Shown here piece by piece: positions 25,776 to 35,139 of a DNA stretch of 64,000 nt (positions are counted from its first letter, which is position 1; every line of letters begins with the position of its first letter). The notes below the pieces were generated by a model that had not been told where the DNA came from, did not search any database, and worked only from the letters and a program-made list of their open reading frames with translations. Made by a program: the position numbers and the translations under genes. Source of the stretch: an uncultured Angelakisella sp. (GTDB lineage Bacteria > Bacillota > Clostridia > Oscillospirales > Ruminococcaceae); NCBI GenBank assembly GCA_910585525.1, contig CAJUFR010000003.1:32443-96442 (forward strand), read 5' to 3'.

Positions 25776-25841
25776 GTGCTTTTGTAGTATAATAAATTAA
25801 TTACCCTTCCCGGATGGGAAGGGGGTAAGGGAGGTGGAGCG

Positions 25842-26345
25842 GTGCGGGTCTTTGGCATCGATCCGGGGTACGCCATCGTGGGGTGCGGGGTGGTGGACTG
25901 CGCAAAGGGGAAGTACCGGATGGTGGACTACGGTGCCATCACCACCCCCGCCGGGATGGAGATGGGCCAGCGGCTCCTGACCATCTACGACCAGCTGGGC
26001 TTCGCCCTGGATAAATACAAGCCGGAGGCGGTGGCCATCGAGCAGCTGTTCGCCACCCACAACCAGACCACCGTCATGGGGGTGGCCCAGGCCCGGGGGG
26101 TCATCCTGCTGTGCTGCCAGCAGCGGAGCCTGCCGGTGTACGAGTACACCCCCATGCAGGTGAAGATGGCGGTGGTGGGCTACGGGGTGGCGGAGAAAAA
26201 ACAGGTGATGGAGATGACCAAAAACCTCCTCTCCCTGGCCGAGATACCCAAGCCCGACGACGCCGCCGACGCCCTGGCCATCGCCATCTGCCACGGCAAC
26301 GTGGGCAGTTCGGTGCTGTTCCAAAAAAATCTGAAGCTGAGGTAA
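25842..26345 (+). CDS. ruvC: crossover junction endodeoxyribonuclease RuvC
   Basis: Resolves Holliday junctions with RuvAB. The 167-residue protein starts with GTG and shows FGIDPGYAIVGCG (Asp7), AIEQLFATHN (Glu67), and KPDDAADALAIA (Asp140, Asp143), the four acidic catalytic residues of the RNase H fold. It is first in the ruvC-ruvA-ruvB operon with 7-nt and 5-nt gaps. Confidence 0.96.
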   Translation: MRVFGIDPGYAIVGCGVVDCAKGKYRMVDYGAITTPAGMEMGQRLLTIYDQLGFALDKYKPEAVAIEQLFATHNQTTVMGVAQARGVILLCCQQRSLPVYEYTPMQVKMAVVGYGVAEKKQVMEMTKNLLSLAEIPKPDDAADALAIAICHGNVGSSVLFQKNLKLR

Positions 26346-26352
26346 CGAAGAT

Positions 26353-26967
26353 ATGATCTACAGCGTCACCGGAAAACTTGTCTGCGTGGAGCCGGGCTTC
26401 GCCGTGGTGGAGGCCGCCGGGGTGGGGTACCGCTGCTCCACCACCACCAGCACCCTGGCAAAGCTGCCCCCCCGGGGCAAGGAGGTCACCCTGCTGACCC
26501 ACCTGTACCTGCGGGAGGACCTGCTGGAACTGTTCGGCTTTTACACCGAGGAGGAGTTGCGGTGCTTCCGCCTTCTCATCGGGGTCAGCGGGGTGGGGCC
26601 CAAGGCCGCCCTGGCCATCCTGTCGGTGCTGACCCCCCAGAAGCTGATGCTGGCCATCGCCGCCGGGGACGCCAAGGCGGTGAAGGTCCCCGGGGTGGGG
26701 CCCAAGCTGAGCCAGCGCATCGTCCTGGAACTGCGGGACAAGTTCTCCCCGGAGGAGCTCTCCGGCGGCCTTTCCGGCGGGGGCGGGGACCTTTCCTTCC
26801 TGGCCCCGGCAGAGGGGCCCACGGCCCAGGGGGAGGCGGTGGCGGCATTGGTCTCCCTGGGCTACGGCCAGACCGAGGCCGCCGCGGCCATCGCCAAGCT
26901 GGACCCGGCGCTGCCGGTGGACGGCCTCATCAAGGGGGCGCTGAAGCGCCTCTCCCGGGGGGTGTGA
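26353..26967 (+). CDS. ruvA: Holliday junction branch migration protein RuvA
   Basis: A 204-residue protein that binds the junction and loads RuvB. Domain I starts MIYSVTGKLV; domain II has the two helix-hairpin-helix motifs LIGVSGVGPKAALAIL and KVPGVGPKLSQRIVLEL; a flexible linker leads to domain III (EAVAALVSLGYGQTEAAAAI) that contacts RuvB. Confidence 0.96.
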   Translation: MIYSVTGKLVCVEPGFAVVEAAGVGYRCSTTTSTLAKLPPRGKEVTLLTHLYLREDLLELFGFYTEEELRCFRLLIGVSGVGPKAALAILSVLTPQKLMLAIAAGDAKAVKVPGVGPKLSQRIVLELRDKFSPEELSGGLSGGGGDLSFLAPAEGPTAQGEAVAALVSLGYGQTEAAAAIAKLDPALPVDGLIKGALKRLSRGV

Positions 26968-26972
26968 TGTAG

Positions 26973-28022
26973 ATGGGGATGTTCGACAAGGACAGCGACT
27001 TTGAAAACCGCATCGTCACCCCGGAGCACACCCGGGACGACAGCGAGGCGGAAAACAACCTCCGGCCCCGGACGCTGGCCGAGTACGTGGGCCAGGAGAA
27101 GGCAAAGGAAAACCTCCGGGTGTTCATCGAGGCGGCAAAGCTGCGGGGGGAGCCGCTGGACCACGTGCTGCTCTACGGCCCGCCGGGGCTGGGCAAGACC
27201 ACCCTTTCCACCATCATCGCCGCCGAGATGGGGGTGAACATCCGCACCACCTCCGGCCCCGCCATCGAAAAGCCGGGGGACCTGGCGGCCCTCCTCACCA
27301 ACCTGGAGGAAAACGATATCCTTTTCATCGACGAGATACACCGCCTCAACCGCAGCGTGGAGGAGGTGCTTTACCCGGCCATGGAGGACTACGCCCTGGA
27401 CATCATCCTGGGGAAGGGGCCGTCGGCCCGGTCCATCCGCATCGACCTGCCCCGGTTCACCCTGGTGGGGGCCACCACCCGGGCGGGGCAGCTGACGGGG
27501 CCGCTGCGGGACCGGTTCGGGGTCATCTTCCGGCTGGAACTGTACAGCCCGGAGGAACTGACCCGTATCATCACCCGCAGCGCCGGGATATTGGGCATCG
27601 CCTGCGACCCCACCGGGGCCCAGGAACTGGCCCGCCGGAGCCGGGGGACCCCCCGCATCGCCAACCGCTTCCTCAAGCGGGTGCGGGACTTCGCCCAGGT
27701 GATGGGGGACGGGGACATCACGGCGGAACTGGCGGCGGCGGCCCTGGACCGGCTGGAGGTGGACTACCTGGGGCTGGACGCCATCGACCGGCGGATCCTC
27801 ACCACCATCATCCAGTCCTACGCCGGCGGCCCGGTGGGGCTGGACACCCTGGCGGCGGCGGTGGGGGAGGAGTCGGTGACCATCGAGGACGTCTACGAGC
27901 CCTACCTGATGCAGGAGGGGTTCCTCAGCCGGACGGCCCGTGGGCGGTGCGTGACCGAGAAGGCTTACCGGCATTTGGGGATAGCGGTGCCGGGGGGCGG
28001 GGGGATGCAGTTGAGTTTGTAG
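26973..28022 (+). CDS. ruvB: Holliday junction branch migration helicase RuvB
   Basis: A 349-residue AAA+ motor. Visible are [18 protein letters not shown], Walker [10 protein letters not shown], Walker [11 protein letters not shown], sensor 1 in [11 protein letters not shown], the arginine-containing GPLRDRFGV, and the C-terminal winged helix with [14 protein letters not shown]. The last gene of the ruv operon; a large inverted repeat begins at its stop codon. Confidence 0.97.
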   Translation: MGMFDKDSDFENRIVTPEHTRDDSEAENNLRPRTLAEYVGQEKAKENLRVFIEAAKLRGEPLDHVLLYGPPGLGKTTLSTIIAAEMGVNIRTTSGPAIEKPGDLAALLTNLEENDILFIDEIHRLNRSVEEVLYPAMEDYALDIILGKGPSARSIRIDLPRFTLVGATTRAGQLTGPLRDRFGVIFRLELYSPEELTRIITRSAGILGIACDPTGAQELARRSRGTPRIANRFLKRVRDFAQVMGDGDITAELAAAALDRLEVDYLGLDAIDRRILTTIIQSYAGGPVGLDTLAAAVGEESVTIEDVYEPYLMQEGFLSRTARGRCVTEKAYRHLGIAVPGGGGMQLSL

Positions 28023-28144
28023 GTTTTGGGCTCGTTCCTTTATTATAATTTTCAAGACATCACTTCGAGCGTCTGGCCGGCGGGGCGGTCGAAGAGAAGA
28101 TTCGAAAATAACAGGAAAACCAGGAAAGGACCGAGCCCCAAACC
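28022..28144. repeat. large inverted repeat, dispersed family 2, copy 1
   Basis: Outer arms GGTTTTGGGCTCGTTCCTTT (28022-28041) and AAAGGACCGAGCCCCAAACC (28125-28144) pair with few mismatches. An inner pair CTTCGA/TCGAAG encloses a GC-rich centre with GGCCGGCGGGGC. Related sequence occurs at 61047-61190 and 63690-63873. It may also act as the ruv operon terminator. The repeat has no coding potential. Confidence 0.65.
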
Positions 28145-28173
28145 CACCCCCAAAAGAGAAAGGAGGCTCCCCC

Positions 28174-29163
28174 ATGCCCAAACCAGCCATCAAAGCAAGG
28201 ACCCTGTCCCTCATCCTCTCCCTGTCCCTCCTGGCGGCCTGCGGCGGGAGCCCCGCCGCCCCGGAAAGTCCTCCGCCAGATCCCCCTGCCTCCGCCAGCC
28301 CCGCCCCGGCGGAGCCGGAACGCCCCGACGGCATCCTCCCCCAGGAGGACCCGGAGCGCCCCGGGGCGCTGGCGGGGTGCGACAGCTGCTACGGCCATTG
28401 GCGGACCCTCTACGCCGTGGACCCCGCCACCGGCGGGCACCGGGTGGCGCGGGAGAGCGACTTTTGGAACGGCCTGGAGACCGTCGCCGCCAGCCCCTCC
28501 GGCAGCCGGCTGCTGCTGGCCACCGGGAACAACTACAACGGTTCCGGTATCCCGCTGGTGGCGGCTCTTTCGGTCTACGATATCCAACAGGACCGGCTGA
28601 CCGATCTGTCCCGCCCCGCCGGGGAGGAGATGACCTACGGGGGCCGGTGGATGGACCACAGCCACTGGTTCCCTGACCGCCACGGCTACCGCTTCCTGGA
28701 CGAGGACACCATCGTCTGCCAGGAACTGTTCTACAGCCCGGCGGCGCCGGAGGAGGGGCGGCTGTGGTTCTGGGATGTCGCCGCCGACGGCTCGGTGAAC
28801 TGGCGGGCGCTGCGGCTGGAATGCCCGCCCCTGGACACCAAGGCCTACGGCGGCAAGTGGGCCCGAGGCTGTATCTTCCTCCCGGAGGACGGGAGCATCC
28901 GCTGCCGGGTCCCCACCCTGGAACGGGGGTGGGAGTGGCTCGCCTGGGACGGGGAGAGTGGCAAGCTGCTGTCCCGAAGCCCGGGGGAGGACAGCGCCCC
29001 CGGGGAAGCCACCCGGCCGGAGCCGCCCCGGTTCCCCGACGCCGATCCCCTGCTGGAGCGGTGGCGGGAGGATCACACCAAATACGACCCCTACCCTATC
29101 CCCATCGCCCGGCTGCCCACCGGCGAACTCCTCTTTTTAGCAAAAACCACCCCTCTCACATAA
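28174..29163 (+). CDS. uncharacterised lipoprotein, possible beta-propeller
   Basis: A 329-residue protein with a lipoprotein signal (LSLSLLAACGG, lipobox Cys) and a Pro/Ala/Ser-rich linker. The remainder has short repeated strand patterns with bulky Trp and Tyr, such as LYAVDPATGGHRVA, ETVAASPSGSRLLLATG, LSVYDIQQDRLTDLS, LWFWDVAADG, as in WD40- or PQQ-like blades. No catalytic motif recognised. It stands between repeat copy 1 and glmM as a single gene. Confidence 0.6.
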   Translation: MPKPAIKARTLSLILSLSLLAACGGSPAAPESPPPDPPASASPAPAEPERPDGILPQEDPERPGALAGCDSCYGHWRTLYAVDPATGGHRVARESDFWNGLETVAASPSGSRLLLATGNNYNGSGIPLVAALSVYDIQQDRLTDLSRPAGEEMTYGGRWMDHSHWFPDRHGYRFLDEDTIVCQELFYSPAAPEEGRLWFWDVAADGSVNWRALRLECPPLDTKAYGGKWARGCIFLPEDGSIRCRVPTLERGWEWLAWDGESGKLLSRSPGEDSAPGEATRPEPPRFPDADPLLERWREDHTKYDPYPIPIARLPTGELLFLAKTTPLT

Positions 29164-29210
29164 CCTATCATTAGAAAAACGCCACAGAAAGACGAAACGG
29201 AGGTATCTTT

Positions 29211-30572
29211 ATGGGCAGACTATTTGGCACCGACGGCATCCGGGGCATCGCCAACCGGGACCTTTCCATCCAGCGGAGCGCCCAGGTGGGCCAGGCCCTG
29301 GCCACCGTGCTGCGGGAGCGGCTGGGGGAGGGCAGAAAGCCCCGGGTCTTTATCGGCAAGGACACCCGGCTCTCCTCGGATATGATCGAGGCCGCCCTGG
29401 CGGCGGGGCTCTGCGCCGGGGGGGTGGACTGCGTCGCCCTGGGGGTGGTGCCCACCCCCGCCGTGGCCTACCTCACCGTGGCCCACGGCATGGACGCCGG
29501 GGTGATGATCTCCGCCAGCCACAACCCCTTCCAGTTCAACGGCATCAAGATATTCGGGCCCAAGGGGTATAAACTCACCGACCGGGAGGAGGCGGAGATC
29601 GAGGACATGATCCTGGACGACGCCATCCCCATGCACAAGGCGGAGGCCGGGGAGATCGGCCGGTACAGCCAGGGGACGGGGCTGGCGGAGGAGTACATCC
29701 GGCACATCGCCGCCACCCTCCCCGGGGAAAAGCCCCTCCGGGGGATGCGGGTGCTGGCCGACTGCGCCAACGGCAGCGCCAGCCGCACCGCCAAGGAACT
29801 GTTCGCCCTGCTGGGGGCGGAGGCCGACGTCATCTGCCGGGAGCCGGACGGGGTGAACGTCAACCGGGATTGCGGCTCCACCCACATGGAGAGCCTGCGG
29901 CAGCGGGTGAAGGCCGGGGGCTACGCCCTGGGGGTGGCCTTTGACGGGGACGCCGACCGGTGCCTGGCGGTGGACGAGAAGGGGGAACTGGTGGACGGCG
30001 ACCAGATGATCGCCATCTTCGCCACCCGGATGAAGGAGAAGGGGACGCTGAAAAAGAACACCGCCGTGGTCACCGTCATGAGCAACTACGGCTTCATGAA
30101 CTTCGCCCGGCAGAGCGGCATCGACGTCAAGACCACCAAGGTGGGGGACCGGTACGTGCTGGAGATGATGCTGGCCGAGGGGTACAACATCGGCGGCGAA
30201 CAGTCGGGGCACATTATCTTCACCGACCACATGACCACCGGGGACGGCCAGCTTTCCGCCGTCCAGCTGATGGGGGTGATGCAGGAGACCGGCAAACCCC
30301 TCTCCCAACTGACAGAGGTCATCACCATCCTGCCCCAGGTGCTGGTGAACATGGAGGCCACGGTGGACATGAAGGCGGGCCTGGCCGAAAGCCTGGAGAT
30401 CTCCGCCGCCGTCCGGGCCTGCGAGGAGGAACTGCGGGGGGAGGGCCGTGTCCTCATCCGGCCCTCCGGCACCGAGCCCCTGATCCGTGTCATGGTGGAA
30501 GGGCCGGAGCAGCGGCAGATAGAGGATATCGCCCGGCGCATCGTGGCCGCCATCCGGGAGGCGCTGAGCTGA
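29211..30572 (+). CDS. glmM: phosphoglucosamine mutase GlmM
   Basis: Converts glucosamine-6-phosphate to glucosamine-1-phosphate for peptidoglycan synthesis. The 453-residue protein has FGTDGIRGIAN at the start, the phosphoserine loop ISASHNPFQFNG (Ser103), the metal loop VAFDGDADRCLAVDE, the sugar loop GGEQSGHI and the phosphate loop RPSGTEPLIRVM. CGGAGG precedes the ATG. It overlaps the next gene by 1 nt (TGATG). Confidence 0.96.
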   Translation: MGRLFGTDGIRGIANRDLSIQRSAQVGQALATVLRERLGEGRKPRVFIGKDTRLSSDMIEAALAAGLCAGGVDCVALGVVPTPAVAYLTVAHGMDAGVMISASHNPFQFNGIKIFGPKGYKLTDREEAEIEDMILDDAIPMHKAEAGEIGRYSQGTGLAEEYIRHIAATLPGEKPLRGMRVLADCANGSASRTAKELFALLGAEADVICREPDGVNVNRDCGSTHMESLRQRVKAGGYALGVAFDGDADRCLAVDEKGELVDGDQMIAIFATRMKEKGTLKKNTAVVTVMSNYGFMNFARQSGIDVKTTKVGDRYVLEMMLAEGYNIGGEQSGHIIFTDHMTTGDGQLSAVQLMGVMQETGKPLSQLTEVITILPQVLVNMEATVDMKAGLAESLEISAAVRACEEELRGEGRVLIRPSGTEPLIRVMVEGPEQRQIEDIARRIVAAIREALS

Positions 30573-31486
30573 TGCGGGCGGCCACAGGCTGGCGGGATTT
30601 TGCCCTGCTGGACGCCAGCAGCGGGGAGAAGCTGGAGCGGTGGGGGGATGTCACCCTCATCCGCCCCGACCCCCAGGTGATCTGGAACACCCCCCGGGGC
30701 CCGGCCTGGGGGCGGGCCGACGCCTGTTACCACCGCTCCGACAAGGGGGGCGGCAGCTGGGAGACACGGGGAAAGTTGAGGGAATACTGGACCATCGGCT
30801 ACGGGGAGACGCTGCGGTTCAAGATCAGCCCCACCGGCTTTAAGCACACCGGCCTGTTCCCGGAGCAGGCGGTGAACTGGGACCTGTTCGGGGCCCTGAT
30901 CCGGGAGGCCGCGGAGACACGGAAGGAGCCGGTGCGGGTGCTGAACCTCTTTGCCTACACCGGCGGGGCCACCCTGGCCTGCGCGGCGGCGGGGGCGGCG
31001 GTCTGCCACGTGGACGCCAGCAAGGGGATGGTGGCCTGGGCCCGGGAGAACCAGGCCCTCTCCGGCCTTGGGGACAAGCCCATCCGGTGGATCGTGGACG
31101 ATTGCCGCAAGTTCGTGGAGCGGGAGATACGCCGGGGCAGCCGGTACGACGCCGTCATCATGGATCCCCCCTCCTACGGCCGGGGGCCGGGGGGGGAGGT
31201 CTGGAAGCTGGAGGACTGCGTCTACGACCTGGTGGACCTCTGCGCCGGGGTGCTCACCGACGACCCCCTTTTCTTTGCGGTGAACTCCTACACCACCGGC
31301 CTTTCCCCCTCGGTGATGGCCTACATCCTGGGGGTGACGGTGGGGAAGCGCCACCCCGGCGGGGCGGTCGCCTCCGACGAGATCGGCCTGCCGGTGGAGG
31401 GGACAGGCATGGTGCTCCCCTGCGGGGCGACAGCCATATGGCGGAGCGCCGCCGGGAACAGAGAAGCGAAGGAGGAACTACCATGA
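30572..31486 (+). CDS. class I SAM-dependent methyltransferase, RlmI-like
   Basis: A 304-residue methyltransferase. Motif I is VLNLFAYTGGATLACAAAGA, with CHVDASKGMVAWA as the acidic loop, WIVDDCRKFV, and a catalytic-type VIMDPPSYGRG (DPPSY). This order matches the RlmI/RlmK group of rRNA cytosine/guanine methyltransferases, but the N-terminal PUA domain is missing. The start codon overlaps the glmM stop. Substrate is probably rRNA. Confidence 0.82.
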   Translation: MRAATGWRDFALLDASSGEKLERWGDVTLIRPDPQVIWNTPRGPAWGRADACYHRSDKGGGSWETRGKLREYWTIGYGETLRFKISPTGFKHTGLFPEQAVNWDLFGALIREAAETRKEPVRVLNLFAYTGGATLACAAAGAAVCHVDASKGMVAWARENQALSGLGDKPIRWIVDDCRKFVEREIRRGSRYDAVIMDPPSYGRGPGGEVWKLEDCVYDLVDLCAGVLTDDPLFFAVNSYTTGLSPSVMAYILGVTVGKRHPGGAVASDEIGLPVEGTGMVLPCGATAIWRSAAGNREAKEELP

Positions 31487-31980
31487 CACGGAAAACGACA
31501 CGGAGACCGAGAAAACGGCTTTTTTTGGCCGTACTGCCGGTGGTCGCCATCACAGGGCTGCTGTGCTGGGCCGCCTTGCAGGCGCTGGGCGCCGGGGATG
31601 CCCTGGCCCCGGTGGAGTTCGACAGCGACAGCTGGGCGGCAAAGTGCACCGCCTATACCGCCCAAAACCGCTCCCGGCAGCTTTCCGACGGGACCATCAC
31701 CCTGACCTGCGGCAGCTTTACCGGGGCGGACGAGCTTTGGAGCGTCCCGGAAACGGCGGGGGAAATATCCATCGACTACACCATGACGGTGGGACAGGGC
31801 CGGGCCGGCCTGGTGCTGGTGGGCCCCGACGGGGCGGTGACCCGGCTCGACGGCCGGCAGCCCCACAGCTTCACCCCCGGGCCCGGGGGGATGACACGGC
31901 TGCGGCTCATCGGGGACGGCGGGCAGGACATCAAAGCGAGCATCACCATCCGGGGCGGCGGCGCCTGGGTGGTGGGCTGA
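31483..31980 (+). CDS. small membrane-anchored protein of unknown function
   Basis: A 165-residue protein with an Arg/Lys-rich start (MTRKTTRRPRKR), one membrane segment at about residues 13-33 (LFLAVLPVVAITGLLCWAAL), and an extracytoplasmic beta-rich domain of about 130 residues. No family recognised. ATGA overlap with the methyltransferase gene and AGGAGG upstream show translational coupling. It immediately precedes the ECF transporter genes. Confidence 0.65.
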   Translation: MTRKTTRRPRKRLFLAVLPVVAITGLLCWAALQALGAGDALAPVEFDSDSWAAKCTAYTAQNRSRQLSDGTITLTCGSFTGADELWSVPETAGEISIDYTMTVGQGRAGLVLVGPDGAVTRLDGRQPHSFTPGPGGMTRLRLIGDGGQDIKASITIRGGGAWVVG

Positions 31981-31995
31981 CAGGAGGTGTTCGAT

Positions 31996-32835
31996 ATGGA
32001 CGATATCATGGAAGCCACCAGGGTCTCTTTCTCCTACAGCCAGGAACCGGAGAGCCCCCTGGTGCTGGACGGCATCAGCCTGGGGGTGCACAGGGGGGAG
32101 TTTTTGGCGGTGCTGGGGCACAACGGCAGCGGCAAGTCCACCCTGGCCAAGCACTTTAACGCCATCCTCCTCCCCCGGGAGGGCCGGGTGGTGGTGGAGG
32201 GGATGGAGACCACCGACGAGGAACGGCTCTACGATATCCGCCAGACGGTGGGGATGGTGTTCCAGAACCCGGACAACCAGATCGTCGCCACCATCGTGGA
32301 GGAGGATGTGGCCTTCGCCCTGGAGAACATGGGGGTCCCCCCGGCGGAGATCCGCCAGCGGGTGGACGGCGCCCTGAAGGCGGTGGGGATGTACGACTTC
32401 CGGGAGCACGCCCCCCACCAGCTTTCCGGCGGCCAGAAGCAGCGGGTGGCCATCGCCGGCATCATCGCCATGCGGCCCAGGTGCATCGTCCTGGACGAGC
32501 CCACCGCCATGCTGGACCCCCGGGGCCGGGCCGAGGTGTTAAAGACCCTGCGGCAGCTGAACCAGGAGCACGGCATCACCATCGCCCTCATCACCCACTA
32601 CATGGACGAGGCCGCCCAGTGCGACCGGGTAGTGGTGGTGGACCGGGGCAGGCTGCTGATGGACGGCAAGCCCCGGGAGGTGTTCTCCCGGGTGGAGGAA
32701 CTGAAGGCGGTGGGGCTGGACGTCCCCCAGGTCACCGAATTGATGCACCGCCTCCGCCAGGCGGGGTTGCCGGTGCGGGAGGATATCATCACCGAGGAGG
32801 AGTGCGCCGCCCAGCTGGAACAGCTGCTGGCCTAG
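31996..32835 (+). CDS. ecfA1: energy-coupling factor transporter ATPase EcfA1
   Basis: A 279-residue ABC ATPase of the ECF vitamin/metal transport module. Walker [11 protein letters not shown]-loop [13 protein letters not shown], signature [12 protein letters not shown], Walker [13 protein letters not shown], switch ITHYMDEA. The NPDNQ Q-loop is typical of EcfA1. ATG at 31996 has AGGAGGT 8 nt upstream; GTG at 31987 is an alternative. No S-component gene is in the window, so the module probably serves several substrates. Confidence 0.93.
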   Translation: MDDIMEATRVSFSYSQEPESPLVLDGISLGVHRGEFLAVLGHNGSGKSTLAKHFNAILLPREGRVVVEGMETTDEERLYDIRQTVGMVFQNPDNQIVATIVEEDVAFALENMGVPPAEIRQRVDGALKAVGMYDFREHAPHQLSGGQKQRVAIAGIIAMRPRCIVLDEPTAMLDPRGRAEVLKTLRQLNQEHGITIALITHYMDEAAQCDRVVVVDRGRLLMDGKPREVFSRVEELKAVGLDVPQVTELMHRLRQAGLPVREDIITEEECAAQLEQLLA

Positions 32836-32850
32836 AAGGGAAGGGATACC

Positions 32851-33306
32851 ATGAAAAGCATTTTTTTGGTGGCCTACGCGGTGGCCATCCCTGCCCTGTG
32901 CAGCTACGCCCTGTACAGGGCCGCCCGGCTGTGGATGTGGGCCGCCCCCATCCTGGCCACGGTGGCGGGGGCGGTGGTGGTCAGCGTCTACCTGGGGGGC
33001 GTGCCCCTGCCGGGGGAGGAAGCGGGGATGACCTACTGGACCCTGCTGATGCCCATCCAGCAGCTCATCGCCATCTCCATCTGCCTGGGGGCGCTGGTGG
33101 GGATGCGGTGGGGCGGCTCCCTGGGTCTGGCGGTGGGGGGCGCCGGGGTGGTGCTGGGGCTGATGCTGCTGGCGGTCACCGGCCTGCCCTTCCTCCTCTT
33201 TCCCGCCTGCCTGCTCCTTTACGGGGCGGTGCTGCTCCTCAGCTTCACCGGCCGGGCCAGGAAGGCCTGGGAGGAGTACCGCCAGGGCAACACCCCGGAG
33301 TTGTAG
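32851..33306 (+). CDS. small membrane protein inserted between ecfA1 and ecfA2
   Basis: A 151-residue protein with about four hydrophobic segments (near residues 3-20, 28-48, 65-85 and 92-130) and a charged C-terminus. No family recognised. The ecfA1-ecfA2-ecfT genes are usually contiguous; here this gene and a 160-nt gap with a palindrome interrupt them. It is too short and lacks the motifs of known S components, though a role with the transporter cannot be excluded. Confidence 0.6.
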   Translation: MKSIFLVAYAVAIPALCSYALYRAARLWMWAAPILATVAGAVVVSVYLGGVPLPGEEAGMTYWTLLMPIQQLIAISICLGALVGMRWGGSLGLAVGGAGVVLGLMLLAVTGLPFLLFPACLLLYGAVLLLSFTGRARKAWEEYRQGNTPEL

Positions 33307-33315
33307 CAACGCCCC

Positions 33316-33363
33316 AGGGTGTGTCCCTAAAGTCTTGGCACCCCGACTTTGGGGACACACCCT
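33316..33363. repeat. 18-bp inverted repeat between the membrane gene and ecfA2
   Basis: AGGGTGTGTCCCTAAAGT (33316-33333) pairs with ACTTTGGGGACACACCCT (33346-33363) with one mismatch and a 12-nt loop. No T-run follows. It resembles a REP-like or MITE-like insertion more than a terminator. The rest of 33364-33462 shows only the AAGGAGGT ribosome binding site. Confidence 0.6.
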
Positions 33364-33462
33364 AGGGAACCGGGGGGAACGGACGAATATTATGACTGTA
33401 TCATCAGGCGGCCAGCCAGGACACGGCAGCAGCGGCGGCCGACCTGTACCAAGGAGGTCTTT

Positions 33463-34329
33463 ATGACAGCGATCAGGACCGAGCACCTGACCCATACCTA
33501 TTCGGTGGGCACCCCCTTCCAGAAGGTGGCGGTGGAGGACGTCTCCATCGCCATCGGGGAGGGGGAGTACGTGGGGGTCATCGGGCACACCGGCAGCGGC
33601 AAGTCCACCCTCATCCAGCATCTCAACGGCCTGCTGGCCCCCACCAGCGGCAAGGTCTACATCGGGGAGCAGGACCTTTGGGCGGACAAGTCCAAGCTTC
33701 GCTCCTTCCGCTTCGCCGTGGGGCTGGTGTTCCAGTACCCGGAGTACCAGCTGTTTGGGGAGACGGTGTACAGCGACATCGCCTTTGGCCCCACCAACAT
33801 GGGCCTCCCCCCGGATGAGGTGGACACCCGGGTGCGCCAGGCCGCCCGGTTCGTTGGCCTTTCCGACGACAAGCTGCAAAAGAGCCCCTTTGAACTGTCC
33901 GGGGGCCAGAAGCGCCGGGTGGCCATCGCCGGGGTGCTGGCCATGGACCCCAAGGTGCTGATCCTGGACGAGCCTACCGCCGGCCTGGACCCCAAGGGGC
34001 GGGATAAGATACTGGGGGAGATACGGGAGTACCACCAGGAGAAGAAGAACACCGTCCTGCTGGTGAGCCACAGCATGGAGGACATCGCCAAAAACGCCAC
34101 CATGGCCCTGGTGATGAACCAGTCCCGGCTCTTCTGCTACGACCGGGTGGAGGAGGTGTTCGGCCGGGGGGCGGAACTGGCCCGGATGGGGCTGACGGTG
34201 CCCCAGGTCTCCCGGGTGTTCCTGGACCTGGCGTCCCGGGGGCTGGATGTGGACGCCCGGGTCTACACCGTGGAGGCGGCGGCGGAACAGATCATCGCCA
34301 AGGCGGCGGGGAAGGGGGTGGCGAAATGA
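33463..34329 (+). CDS. ecfA2: energy-coupling factor transporter ATPase EcfA2
   Basis: A 288-residue ABC ATPase. Walker A GHTGSGKST, Q-loop GLVFQYPEYQLF (the YPEYQLF form typical of EcfA2), signature LSGGQKRRVAIA, Walker B VLILDEPTAGLD, switch VSHSMEDI. ATG at 33463 follows AAGGAGGT. It overlaps ecfT by 4 nt (ATGA). Confidence 0.94.
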   Translation: MTAIRTEHLTHTYSVGTPFQKVAVEDVSIAIGEGEYVGVIGHTGSGKSTLIQHLNGLLAPTSGKVYIGEQDLWADKSKLRSFRFAVGLVFQYPEYQLFGETVYSDIAFGPTNMGLPPDEVDTRVRQAARFVGLSDDKLQKSPFELSGGQKRRVAIAGVLAMDPKVLILDEPTAGLDPKGRDKILGEIREYHQEKKNTVLLVSHSMEDIAKNATMALVMNQSRLFCYDRVEEVFGRGAELARMGLTVPQVSRVFLDLASRGLDVDARVYTVEAAAEQIIAKAAGKGVAK

Positions 34330-35129
34330 TAAAGGATATCACCATCGGCCAGTATTTCCCCGGCAGGAGCCCGGTGCACCGGCTGGACCCCCGGGTCAAG
34401 ATCATGCTGGCCCTGGGCTATATCGTCATCCTTTTCGTGGCCCAAAACGCCTGGGGGCTGGGGCTGGGGGTGGTGGCTGGCTTTGGCGCCTACCTCATCA
34501 GCGGCATCCCCCTGGTGATGATCCTCAAAAGCCTCAAGCCGGTGGTGCCCATCATCATCTTCACCTCGGTGCTGAACATGCTGTTCGTGGAGGGGGAGTC
34601 GCTGTTCCACTGGTGGATCGTCAACATCACCCGGGAGGGGGTCCACACCGCCATCTTCATGTCGGTGCGGATCATCTGCCTTATCGCCGGGACGTCGCTG
34701 CTCACCTACACCACCTCCCCCATCGCCCTCACCGACGGCATCGAACGGCTGATGGGGCCGCTGAAAAAGCTGCGCTTCCCGGTCCACGAACTGGCGATGA
34801 TGATGACCATCGCCCTGCGGTTCATCCCCACCCTCATCGAGGAGACGGACAAGATCATGTCCGCCCAGAAGGCCCGGGGGGCCGACCTGGAGACCGGCGG
34901 CCTGATGCAGCGGGCCCGGGCGCTGGTGCCCATCCTCATCCCCCTTTTCGTCTCCTCCTTCCGCCGGGCCGATGAACTGGCCCTGGCCATGGAGTGCCGC
35001 TGCTACCGGGGCGGGGAGGGCCGCACCCGGATGAAGCAGCTGCATATGGGCCCGGGGGACTTTGTGGCCAGCGCCCTGGTGGTGGCCTGCCTGGCGGGGG
35101 TCATCGCCCTGAACCTCCTGGTGAAGTGA
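34326..35129 (+). CDS. ecfT: energy-coupling factor transporter transmembrane protein EcfT
   Basis: A 267-residue membrane scaffold linking EcfA1/EcfA2 to S components. It begins with the family string FPGRSPVHRLDPRVKI and has about six membrane segments. The coupling helices carry the Ala-Arg-Gly motif AQKARGAD and the second ALAMECRCYRG. Its start codon overlaps the ecfA2 stop. Confidence 0.94.
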   Translation: MIKDITIGQYFPGRSPVHRLDPRVKIMLALGYIVILFVAQNAWGLGLGVVAGFGAYLISGIPLVMILKSLKPVVPIIIFTSVLNMLFVEGESLFHWWIVNITREGVHTAIFMSVRIICLIAGTSLLTYTTSPIALTDGIERLMGPLKKLRFPVHELAMMMTIALRFIPTLIEETDKIMSAQKARGADLETGGLMQRARALVPILIPLFVSSFRRADELALAMECRCYRGGEGRTRMKQLHMGPGDFVASALVVACLAGVIALNLLVK

Positions 35130-35139
35130 GGGGGGGCCG

